Positions 10,273-20,675 of a stretch of 64,000 nucleotides of DNA are shown here, piece after piece (the stretch's first letter is position 1; each line of letters begins with the position of its first letter). Both the position numbers and the translations under genes were made by a program. Under the pieces are notes generated by a model. It was not told the DNA's origin. It made no database searches and was given only the letters and a program-made list of their open reading frames with translations. The stretch lies in the NCBI GenBank assembly GCA_016584305.1, contig JACEEZ010014018.1:214001-278000 (forward strand). The letters are read 5' to 3'. The stretch comes from Chionoecetes opilio (taxonomy: Eukaryota; Arthropoda; Malacostraca; Decapoda; Majidae).

Positions 10273-11364
10273 GCCACGGCCTTCTATATACAAGGCCTGA
10301 GCGACGTGACGTCACAGCCTCGTGACGTCATCAGCCTCGGTCATCTCACCCGCTCTGTCCTCTCCCTCGCTCTGTCGGCTACGTATATTATACAGTAATT
10401 TATAAATGCTATTTATAAATGTTATCTTCGTAAATGTTTGTTCTATAATATTATCAAATAAAAAACAGTAAAACACGCTAAAGAAATGCCATTACGAGAC
10501 TCTGAAGAAATATGCATGAACTTATTATTCACTTCAACTCTTCGCCATTTAAAACTTTGCCAGTCAACATTTACCATGAAACATATCAATAGAAGCGCAA
10601 TTTTATTAGCTTTCCATTGATATATTTCGTTATCTGATAAATGAATTAGAACCATGCATAAATTAGCGTTAAATAAATAAATAAAATCATCAATCGGGTA
10701 ATTTTCCCGATTGATGATGTTATTTATTTAGTTAACGCTAATTTATGTATGGTGCTAATTCATTTATCAGAAAACGAAATATATAAGTGAATAAATAACA
10801 TCATCAATCGGAAAAATTACCCGATTGATGATGTTATTTATTTAGTTAACGGTAATGTATGTAATGATGTTATTTATTCACTTATATATTTCGTTTTCTG
10901 ATAAATGAATTAGTACCATGCATAAATAGCATTAACTAAATAAATATCATCATCAATCGGGAAAATTACCCGATTGATGATTTTATTTATTTAGTTAACG
11001 CTAATTTATGCATGGTTCTAATTCATTTATCAGAAAAATAAATATATCAATGGAAAGCTAATAAAATTGCGCTTCTATTGATATGTTTCATGGTAAATGT
11101 TGACTCGCAAAGTTTTAAATGGCGAAGAGCTGAAGTGAATAATAAGTTCATGCATATTTCTTCAGTCTCGTAAGGGCATTTCTTTAGCGTGTTTTACTGT
11201 TTTTTATTTGATAATATTATAGAACAAACATTTACGAAGATAACATTTATAAATAGCATTTATAAATTACTGTATAATATACGTAGCCGACAGAGCGGGT
11301 GAGATGACCGAGGCTGATGACGCCACGGCCCATCGCTCAGGCCTTGTATATAGAAGGCCGTGGC
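10273..11364. mobile_element. Foldback-type palindromic element
   Basis: Left arm (from 10273) and right arm (to 11364) are long inverted repeats of about 400 bp, beginning with GCCACGGCCTTCTATATAC and its complement. Between them is a set of smaller hairpins: CATCAATCGGG...CCCGATTGATG occurs at about 10688-10722, 10800-10835 and 10950-10985, each next to AAATAAATAA and GTTAACGCTAATTTATG. No protein is encoded. A diverged, rearranged copy is present at 44045-44250 plus 45110-45205. Confidence 0.88.
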
Positions 11365-11469
11365 GGAGCCCCCCCCGTTAGGTTAGGGCAGGTTAGGTTA
11401 GGTTAGTGCACAGCATTAGGGGCTCTAGGAGGTGTGCTAGGTTAGGTCTGTAGTTTTGTCAGCTTTAGA

Positions 11470-12640
11470 ATAAAGGCTCAACCTCCTATCTTCTTCTTAT
11501 AGCCAACAAGCTTGGGGACATGGTGGAAACCGTGGTTTTTGGTTGGGGGAGAACACATATAAGGGAAATATGGCCCCGATAAAGTCTATGAACTAGGGAA
11601 ATTTCCCTAGTTTAGGGATTTTTTTTGTGGGGGGCCATATTCCCCTTATGTGTGTGCTGTTTTTGGGTGGGGGAGCACACATATAAGGGAAATATGGGGT
11701 ATTGTTCTAGTGTTTGCCCATACTCCCCCTCTCCCACAAAACAAGCTTGGGGACCTGGGGGAATGCGGGGTATTTGGCTCGGGAATAAAATATGCGTCGC
11801 AACCACATAGTTTTTGAGTTAGGGGTGTTGAAAAAATTCCCTAGATCTAGGAAAAATTAATTGGATTTCTTCTGAGTCCAGAGAAGTGTGAACCTGACGA
11901 TCCCCACATAATGATGACCGAAGTGTCGAGAACACCCCCAACTCCCCGCTAGGAGGTTAGGTTAGATTTGTTTAGGTTAAGTCAGATTCGGTTAGGTTAG
12001 GGTAGGGTATATTTGGGTAAGTTAGGTTAGATTTGGTTAGGTTAGATTTGGTTAGGTTAGCTTAGGTTAGATTTGGTTATGTTAGGTTTTCAGTGGGTCA
12101 AGCCCCCCGCTAAGTTAGGTAAAATTTGGCTAGGTTAGGTTAATTTTTATTTAGATCAAGGCAAATTTCTCTAGATATAAGGAAATGACCTAGATCTAGG
12201 GAATTTTACCCCCTACACAACTCTTAAATTTCGTGCTTCCAACGCATAATTTGTTCCCCACCCGAAAACCCCACATTCCCACAGGTCCCCAAACTTGTTT
12301 GAGGGAAGTGGGAGAGTATGGGCAAACACTAGAAATTTACCAAATATGGCCCCGATAAAGTCTATGAACTAGGGAAAATTCCCTAGTTTAGTGATTTTTT
12401 TGTGGAGGGCCATATTTCCCTTGTGTGTGGTTTTTGGGTGGGGGAGCACACATATAAGGGAAATATGGCCCCGATAAAGTCTATGAACAAGGGAAATTTC
12501 CCTATTTGAGGGATTTTTTTTTGTTTGGCCATATTTCCCTTATGTGTGTGCTCCCCCACCCAAAAACCCCGTATTCCCGCCAGTTCCCCAGGCTTGTTGG
12601 CTATAAGAAGAAGATAGGGGGTGGAGCCTTTGTTCTTACG
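11470..12640. mobile_element. Inverted-repeat element hosting a nested MITE
   Basis: Outer arms of about 110 bp share TCTTCTTCTTATAGCCAACA on the left (about 11488) and its complement on the right (about 12610), plus CACATATAAGGGAAATATGG blocks. A second internal inverted block, CCCCGATAAAGTCTATGAAC, occurs three times. The element is interrupted by 11698-12341. No coding frame is believable. Confidence 0.75.
11698..12341. mobile_element. MITE family G1 (GGT ends, 8-bp duplication), copy A
   Basis: Ends read GGTATTGTTCTAGTG on the left and, reversed, GGTAAATTTCTAGTG on the right, continuing as TTTGCCCATACTC on both sides. A perfect 8-bp duplication AAATATGG flanks it (11690-11697 and 12342-12349). 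The interior (about 11950-12140) is a TTAGG-like array with GATTTGGTTAGGTTAG units. The same family recurs at 17783-18390. GG-starting ends with 8-bp duplications fit Merlin (also possible for other superfamilies), and a Merlin-like transposase lies 1.7 kb upstream. Confidence 0.87.
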
Positions 12641-13101
12641 ATTTACCGCTAGAAATTTAACGAAAAGAGCACTGTTAATACTCAATTACTAGGCAGTTGA
12701 AGGAGCCAATTTACCAGTCTAAATAGATTTCGATACTAACTTATCATGGTCTTTATGGGAGCCTCCAGATGACACAAGGGCTTGCAATTGTTGACGGATT
12801 TGCACAGGGAAGGCCATTGTTATTTTATTTCTGTTCTTTTATCTCACCGAGGTACAATCCAAAAGGATAACACCGCTGACTGGCGTGTTGTTTATGCGGT
12901 GAGTGCAGCAGGGGGGGAAGCCAGGGTTGTGAACCTCTGTAGCCCACATTATCGTACCAAGCCACCAAAATTATCGTATTTTCAGATAGATTATCGTACA
13001 TCCATAGCTAAAATAATATAGTCAGTAGATAACTATATACATCATTGAATTCAGCATTCCACATATAAAAATATTTTCTCTTTTCACCAAAATATATAAT
13101 A
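12641..13101. other. Unassigned gene-free sequence
   Basis: No recognisable gene. A short ATTATCGTA-type repeat occurs at about 12946-13000. Confidence 0.35.
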
Positions 13102-14280
<1,179 letters not shown>

Positions 14281-14394
14281 TAATATATCCAATCATGACA
14301 CAAAATTCCATGTTAATTTATGTTTTCCAAAATAAATGAAATTAAATAAAACTAAAATATATATAGTAACACATATATAATGAATCAAAAGAAG

Positions 14395-14540
14395 CTGAAC
14401 TCGAGAACGCTATGTTTACATGGAAAAAGGTTATCAGTTTGTCTGTGTTTGTAGCTAGTATCATATAAAAATAATATTTGAGTAACGCGGCGAAGATTAT
14501 TACGGAATAACACAAGGTCATATTTTCCCTTATTTCAATA
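14395..14540 (-). repeat. Inverted copy of the segment at 15475-15610
   Basis: Read on the minus strand, this matches 15475-15610: GAAATAAGGGAAAATATGAC, then CCGTAATAATCTTCGCCGCG, then TATATGATACTAG. One copy lies immediately outside the element at 14541-16136 and the other inside it. Confidence 0.85.
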
Positions 14541-16136
14541 CCCAGCAAACACAAAGACGGAGGGCCTCCGGAGGCTCTCCGTATGTCTTATCGGCGGCCC
14601 GACGGAAGTGTACGACGTAGGGCCGCTGGGAATTTGCTCAGAGGCTCACCGGCGGGCCGCTCCCAGCGGCCCGCCGTAGGGCATATGACCATTTGCCGCT
14701 GTTATATTAACTGATTGAGGAATATTTATGGTTATACTTTCTAAGTATATTGCAGATATAGTTATGTTTTAAGGGGTGTTGCACAACCCATTAGCCGATT
14801 AATAGACTAATGGGCTGTTCAACACTTATAAAAACATTACTATATAATGCAATATGCTTAGAAAATTTAACCAGAAATATTCCTGTGTCGTTATCCAGTA
14901 ATACGATGAAAAGGAGATTGCTAGGATCATAATTGCTACGGACATTGTTTATTTCATAAGTACAAAAACATTTTCGTTATTGAGTTTACATGCTGGTGTA
15001 GCCTAGTCTCTGTTAATGTGAACCTTAAGTTTTCGTTTTAATGACGTATGCACAAAACTTCAAATAGTGTCTTAAGCNCATAACAACATCCACCCACTCG
15101 TGCGTTTCCCAAGTAACTGATTATTTTCACTCAGACACAGCGCCAGGCGCCGTCAAGGAATTCCTAAAAAAACGTGTCGTACTGCAATTATTTATATTAT
15201 TCTGTCTATTTCGATATAATGAAAGAGCGAAAACATGTTATAACTAAGTTCTCATTATGTTATCGAGTGGTTAAGGGTGACAATTTAGGCCTTTTGTGGG
15301 TTTTTAACCCTTTGTAATGGCTATCGTACGTCTGGCAGTTTAGTACATTGATAGCTGGGAAAAGATTTCAAATAATATTCTATTCTAAATCATGATATTA
15401 TTCATATGTTAACTCCATCATCTACATATTCCATATTAGGTGTACCGTTGAGTATTGATATGTGTTGATAATATGTCGGAAGTTATTGAAATAAGGGAAA
15501 ATATGACCTTGTGTTATTCCGTAATAATCTTCGCCGCGGTTAATCAAGTGTTATTTTTATATGATACTAGCGACACACACAGACTAACTGATAACCTTTT
15601 TCTATGTAAACTCCTTCCTATGTACGTATCTCATCTTTATTTCTATGTATTTCTGGGTGTTCCTGATAAAGCTGGAAATATTTGAAATAAACTGATATAT
15701 GATAATTTCTATAAATTATTATAAAAGCTTTTGTATTAATTTTTAATAGCTTGAACAGGCCTAATAATAGTGATGGTACCGATATTGAGATACTATGTAT
15801 ATTACTGAGTTAATATATATAATATGAAATGAATATTTCCCACTTACAAATACCTATACTAGCTGGCCTCCGGAGGATTGACGTCAAGTTGCCGCTGCTT
15901 GTCACTACTGATGTAATACTACATCAAGATAATCATATAACTGTTGTTTCAAAATGTTTACACATAGAAATATTCAATTCTTGAAATTCTGTACATTAAT
16001 TTTCAACATAGTAAATTATCCCGTCTGAAAATACACCAGTGGGCCTTCGGAGGGCTGACGGAGGTAAATTTGCCGCCGGCGGCCGCCGTTCGCCGCTCTA
16101 CGGCCTACGTCGGCCCGCCGGTGATGGTTAGCTGGG
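14541..16136. mobile_element. TA-flanked element with CCCAGC ends
   Basis: Left end CCCAGCAAACAC and right end GGTTAGCTGGG form short inverted repeats with TA on both sides (14539-14540, 16137-16138). GC-rich subterminal blocks at 14555-14700 and 16030-16130 share CGGCGGGCC and CCTCCGGAGG motifs in inverted order. CCCAGC-type ends with TA duplication resemble mariner-related MITEs. An ambiguous base (n) is at 15078. No transposase is present. Confidence 0.65.
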
Positions 16137-16492
16137 TAACCTAGATCAAACCTAAACACAACCGTATTTTAGTATTTTCAACCAGTAATTCAGTACGAGG
16201 TTAAATTAATACCAAACTTGACTAGGACCTACCAGGACAAACGACCTACTAGTGACGAAACGACACCAGGTATGTACGAAACAGCTCAAACTCAATATAC
16301 AAAACAAGTAACAAAACCTGGTAACGAAACAACTTTTGTACGAAACTCCCTGTTGTACCCCCTCTTTAGGTTAGGCTGCGCAACCAATGTCCAGGTTAGG
16401 TTAGTGACCTAGGCGGCGGGCGCAGCACCCCCAGTTATGTCGGGTTACGTAACGAAGGTCTATGTAGCTGCAGATTTACCGTTGAAAAGATT

Positions 16493-16850
16493 TAACTATA
16501 GTAAAACACATTTATGAAGTCCGTCTGGGCGTTGGCGTGAGTGGGAAATTCCCTGTCCGACGCCCTGCCACGTCAGTCACCGAGAGATCACTTCTTCGCA
16601 GGCCGTCCCCCACGGTGGAAGCTACGTCTACACGCTTGTGTGTCCTTCATTGTTGGGGGAAGGAACACACACCTACAGGAGTGAAGGATTACCCCCATCA
16701 GCTCCTGCCGGGAGGATAGGGAGTTTCGCTAAGGGTCTCATCCGATACTTGGCCAAGTACGAGATTTGGCCAGGCCGCAGGCAGTGAATTCTCCCCTCCA
16801 GCCAAAGCCCAAACGAACTTCATAAATGTGTTCTACTATAGGGAATTTTA
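16493..16850. mobile_element. Short inverted-repeat element
   Basis: Arms of about 42 bp are roughly 85 percent alike: CACATTTATGAAG on the left (about 16508-16520) and CTTCATAAATGTG on the right (about 16820-16832), with CTATAG at both outer ends. The central 270 bp has no gene. Target duplication is unclear. Confidence 0.65.
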
Positions 16851-17419
16851 CCGCTTACAGGACATTATTTAGGTGATGCACATAATTACTACCTGCACAA
16901 AACTCGTTTCCACGTTCCCCACCCAGCGTTCCTGACGGGTTCCCAGGTTGTTATATATACTGGTTGAAAGTATCAATTTACCAACACAACCTAATTTTAA
17001 CCTAATCAGACCTAAACGTAACCTAACCTAGATATTAATACTTGCAAATAAGTGTTATTTTTGGTAAAATTCTAGTCATTTCACCCATTTATTTGGTGTT
17101 TATTAAAATATTGTTATCTAAAAAATTAGTGTAAAACCATGTCATAATTGTAATTGTAATATATATATATACAAAGCAATTAAAACATAACAAAAACATA
17201 AGAAGACTAAAACTTCAGAGAAAAAATTTGTAATTTCATGTCATTTGTGTAAAAAAATATACTTTGAATAATTAAAACTCAAGAAAAACTATAAAATTTA
17301 AATTTAAATACTTCATGTCCTATTTTTAATTGTAAAATAAATGCCGTGAGGAAGTTATTGTAATACAAATGGTTACTTGCTTACTGGTCCATTAGGGTAG
17401 GAACAAGCTTTCAAAAGTT
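16851..17419. other. AT-rich gene-free sequence
   Basis: Contains a short AACCTAACCT-like stretch near 16985-17030 and otherwise AT-rich sequence without recognisable features. Confidence 0.35.
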
Positions 17420-17590
17420 GGGTAAATATGCAGTTTCAACCAATACTTCCTATTGACCAATACTCTTCTGACATAACTAGGGGGGATACGCCACCCCAAA
17501 CCCCACCTGCAAGTGGCGGATTTAGGGGAACACCGAGTAGGCCATGGCCTAGGGGACAGAGGAAGAAATATGTTTTCAATGTAAATCTGA

Positions 17591-18575
17591 GGTATCCGGT
17601 CATTTCGCCCATATGCCATTTCGCCACACCATGGAGTCATTTCACCCACACTATGAGTCATTTCGCCCACACTATGGAGTCATTTCGCCCAAGGTTACTG
17701 GTAGTTCAGTTCATTCCATTTCTGCCAGAGGAAGATATAGTTACATGACTCCGTGACATGGATCGTGTGGGAGAATTGACTTGGTATTATTCTAGTGTTT
17801 GCCCATACTCCCCCTCTCCCACAAAACAAGCTTGGGGACCTGGGGCAATGCCGGATATTTGGCTTTAGTACAAAATATGCGTTGCAACCACATCGTTTTT
17901 GAGTTAGGGGTGTTAAAAAAATACCCTAGATGTAGGGAATATTCATTTGGATTTCTTCTGCGTCCAGAGACGTGTGAACCTGACGATTCTCACAGAATGA
18001 TGACCGAAGTGTCGAGAACACCCCCCCCCCCTCCGCTAGGAGGTTAGGTTAGATTTGTTTAGTTTAGGTTAGGGCAGGTTAGATTTGGGTAGTTTAGGTT
18101 AGATTTGGTTAGGTTAGGATAGGTTAGATTTGGTTAGGTTAGGTTAAATTTGGTTAGGTTAGGTTATCGGTGGGTCAAGCCCCCTGCTAGGCTAGGTTAA
18201 TTTTGGTTAGGCAATTTTCTCTAGATATAAGGAATTACCCCAGATCTAGGGAATTTTACCCCCCCTACACAACTCTTTAATTACGTGTTTCCGACGCATA
18301 ATTTGTTCCCCCGAAAACCCCGCATTTCCACAGGTCCCCAAACTTGTTTGGGGGAAGTGGGAGAGTATGGGCAAACACTAGAAATGTACCGTCATTTCGC
18401 CCAAGATTACTGTTGGTTCATTCCATTTCTGCCAGAGGAAGATATAGTTACTTGACTCCGTGACATGGATCGTGTGGGCGAATTGACTTTAGAGTGGGCG
18501 AATTGACTCTTGCATGTGGGCGAATTGACTCTTACATGTGGGCGAAATGTCTTGTGGGCGAAATGACCGGTAACC
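17591..18575. mobile_element. MITE family G2 (GGT ends, 8-bp duplication)
   Basis: Ends are GGTATCCGGTCATTTCGCCC on the left and, reversed, GGTTACCGGTCATTTCGCCC on the right, with a perfect 8-bp duplication AAATCTGA at 17583-17590 and 18576-18583. Both subterminal regions repeat CATTTCGCCCAC four to six times in inverted orientation, suggesting several transposase-binding sites. A second MITE (17783-18390) lies inside, flanked by a direct duplication of about 94 bp (17689-17782 and 18391-18484). GG ends with 8-bp duplication are compatible with Merlin. Confidence 0.9.
17783..18390. mobile_element. MITE family G1, copy B
   Basis: Same family as 11698-12341, with near-identical TCTAGTGTTTGCCCATACTC ends, the CAAGCTTGGGGACCTGGGG block, and a TTAGG-like array at about 18035-18180. 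Unlike copy A it lacks an 8-bp duplication. It is instead bounded by about 94 bp of directly repeated host sequence, which points to a secondary duplication or recombination. Confidence 0.85.
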
Positions 18576-18730
18576 AAATCTGAATGTTGGACCTTTCTTA
18601 TTTGCTCGAACAATATTACATTGCATGTACCATAATATGCCACCGATTAGTACCAACATAATGTAAAATATGGGTGAAAAGTTTCAATTAAACTAATATG
18701 AAATCTGAACCACATTTGGTTAACTTATAG

Positions 18731-19101
18731 AGTCCTTTCCCGCCCTTATTAGTGGTTATATTTTTTCCAGACATTCACAAACCCCTCAGATACCTCTAAC
18801 ACGTAATAATAAAGTAGAGGAGAGATTATAAACTCAAAAAGAAATTACTATCCGAACCTCAATATAACCTAACCTAACCTGGTAAAATTGTAGTCGTTTC
18901 CCACCCTTAGATCTCGTTAGGAGGTTAATGATTAGGTTAGTAATTTTATTTTGGGGGTCCAGGGCGGGGGTAATGTAGAGGGGAGGGGTGGTTGAAGGGG
19001 GCATCTCTCCCCCACTTTATAATTACGTTTTAGAGGTGTCTGAAGGGATCTGTGAAGGTCTGGAGACCAAAAAACACTAATAAGGGCAGGAAAGGACTCT
19101 G
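18731..19101. mobile_element. Inverted-repeat MITE (GAGTCCTTTCC ends)
   Basis: Left end GAGTCCTTTCCCGCCCTTAT and right end ATAAGGGCAGGAAAGGACTC are inverted repeats. Similarity continues inward (CCTCAGATACCTCTAA versus TTAGAGGTGTCTGA). The interior has AACCTAACCT-like runs. It is related to the disrupted element at 1-1135. TA borders the left end; the right end is degenerate. Confidence 0.8.
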
Positions 19102-19422
19102 ATATTTAACCTCACATTTCATTCAGGGCCCCGCATTCCCACCAGCCGCGGGCTCCGCACACCATAAATCCGCCCCTCCTCCCTGTTAGTTAACAAACCT
19201 AACCTGACCAATGATTACTATTGGTAACCCCTAACCCCCCTAACCTTATTGAAGGAGGGTGGTTCGCCCCACAGACCCCCCAGTTATGTCAGGCGAGTAT
19301 TGGTCAATAGGAAGTATTGGTTGAAACTGCATATTTACCCAAAATTCTTAATTATAATAGCACTGCCTGCTATACCCTTATATATGTTTCACCCTACAAT
19401 GTAATGAATAAATTTACCTGTT

Positions 19423-19592
19423 GTAATAGTGGCTAGTTCTAGGAAGTTGTCCAAGAGTAGATTCCTCACAGCATCATAGGCCGGTCGCTTCAAGGTCTTC
19501 TTGGTGTACAAGTCTGATCTGTGGTCCCAGAGACAAGGGTGGCCTCGTATGCATTCAACGAGAAATTCTTCTGAGCTACGTGTCCACAGCAT
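19423..19592 (-). CDS. MADF-domain first exon (partial gene)
   Basis: Starting at the ATG at 19592, the minus strand encodes about 56 residues with a MADF signature: EEFLVECIRGHPCLWDHRS, then LYTKKTLKRPAYDAV. MADF is a small Myb/SANT-like DNA-binding domain that normally spans about 85 residues. The frame is followed by a strong splice donor (ACAACAG then GTAAAT, about 19422), so the domain would continue in another exon at lower coordinates; I could not find that exon. A TATA box lies about 105 bp upstream, and a Harbinger-like terminus about 390 bp upstream. MADF proteins occur both as host transcription factors and as the accessory protein of PIF/Harbinger transposons. The context makes the second option at least as likely. 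Confidence 0.6.
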
Positions 19593-19695
19593 TTCGTCTA
19601 TAATCTTAAGTTGAAGTCTTGAAGAGTGAGAAACAAATTTTGAGTGTCTTGAAAAAGAAACACAACAATCGAGTCATGCGAGAGACTGTTGGCTG

Positions 19696-19702
19696 TTATA
19701 TA
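19696..19702 (-). promoter_or_regulatory. Possible TATA box for the MADF exon
   Basis: TATATAA on the minus strand, about 105 bp upstream of the MADF start codon. It would place transcription start near 19665-19672, leaving a 5' leader of about 75 bases. This rests on motif and spacing only. Confidence 0.4.
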
Positions 19703-19949
19703 GAACCGGCTTTTAAATGTATCTACATGTACAATAGTCACTTGAATATTTTTAATACTTTCAAACGTATTGAATTATAATTTGCAAAAAATTACTGATT
19801 TATATCGAATATCTTTAAAGTAATCACTATGGATTTTGATTTGACTATGAAAGTCGTCTTCAACTTTCCATATGAAGACGATCATGATCGTCTGACTTAT
19901 TCAGACGGAAAAACTAGACAGAACGAGAAAAAACCAACGGAAATCGTCT

Positions 19950-19986
19950 AACTAGACGGAAAAAGTGCTAGTGTGACGCCGCCTTA
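19950..19986 (-). mobile_element. Possible PIF/Harbinger terminus
   Basis: On the minus strand the sequence starts GGCGGCGTCACACTAGCAC and is preceded by TTAAG (TTA being a Harbinger-type 3-bp target). A similar GGGGCGTCACACTAG end is at about 38411-38428. It could be the 5' end of an element encoding the MADF protein at 19423-19592. No matching opposite end was found. Confidence 0.45.
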
Positions 19987-20093
19987 AGCCATTGTCTGAT
20001 TTGGACGGACGGGCGGGACAGGACCTACCAAATCGAGTAACTAGTGAGCGTGAATGTGGTTGTGAGCTTGGAGGCTTGGTGAAGTGGGTGAAT

Positions 20094-20095
<2 letters not shown>

Positions 20096-20144
<49 letters not shown>

Positions 20145-20190
20145 GAGGAGACGAGGAGAAGAGAGAAGAGAGAGAGAGAGAGAGAAAAAA
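20096..20190. repeat. (GA)n microsatellite
   Basis: About 95 bp of GA-rich simple repeat followed by a run of A. Long frames on both strands here are composition artefacts. Confidence 0.95.
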
Positions 20191-20574
20191 AAAAAAGTAG
20201 CAGCAAGAAAAGCACTTTATATTATCCACATTCCCTAATGATAAAAGTAAATTTCAGACTAAGAAAGTTTGATGCATACCTCTTCTCAGTACGAACTCCT
20301 ACGGAGACTGGCCGCTTGCGTGACCGTTGGTGGTGAGGGAAGACTGCTCATGGGACGTCACGTGTAATGCAGAGTTGCCAGATGCCACGATAGTGGCCAG
20401 TCCCACGTCGGCGCCATTCGACATGATCGCGTGTTGCCATGTAGTCATTTTCTCCCTGGCGATTTTCCGTGGTGCTTCTGTGGTAAAGATCTCAGTCATG
20501 CAAATTTGCCTCGCGCTACCCGCCGCGATCACGTCGAGAGGTGCCGACTTACTCATTTAGTTGGCTAGGCTGTG

Positions 20575-20675
20575 GCGGGCCGGATTGTTATATAAATATC
20601 AAGCAGGGGGACGGGCCATGAGTTCGGACTCTGCGGGCCGGATCTGGCCCGCGGGCCAGAGGTTGCCGACCCCTG
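20575..20675 (-). mobile_element. hAT terminus (CAGGGGTCGGCAACC end)
   Basis: On the minus strand the segment begins CAGGGGTCGGCAACCTCTGG followed by CCCGCGGGCC, a terminal sequence shared by many animal hAT (Ac/Charlie-like) elements. The partner end was not found in the window, so this is a solo or truncated end. Confidence 0.7.

Larger units (their letters stand above)
17420..19340. mobile_element. Outer inverted-repeat element containing three nested elements
   Basis: Left arm (about 17420-17488) and right arm (about 19274-19340) are inverted repeats of about 65 bp sharing GGTAAATATGCAGTTTCAAC, CCAATACTTCCTATTGACC and CATAACT followed by a G run. Inside are elements at 17591-18575, 17783-18390 and 18731-19101. 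No protein is encoded. I could not match an unambiguous target duplication. Confidence 0.75.

Noticed and set aside
10443..10655. 70-codon frame in the foldback arm
   Set aside because: It lies wholly within the palindromic arm and is not preserved in the opposite arm.
20299..20560. Opposed frames of 77-85 codons
   Set aside because: Symmetric open frames on both strands without motifs; probably repeat-derived non-coding sequence.
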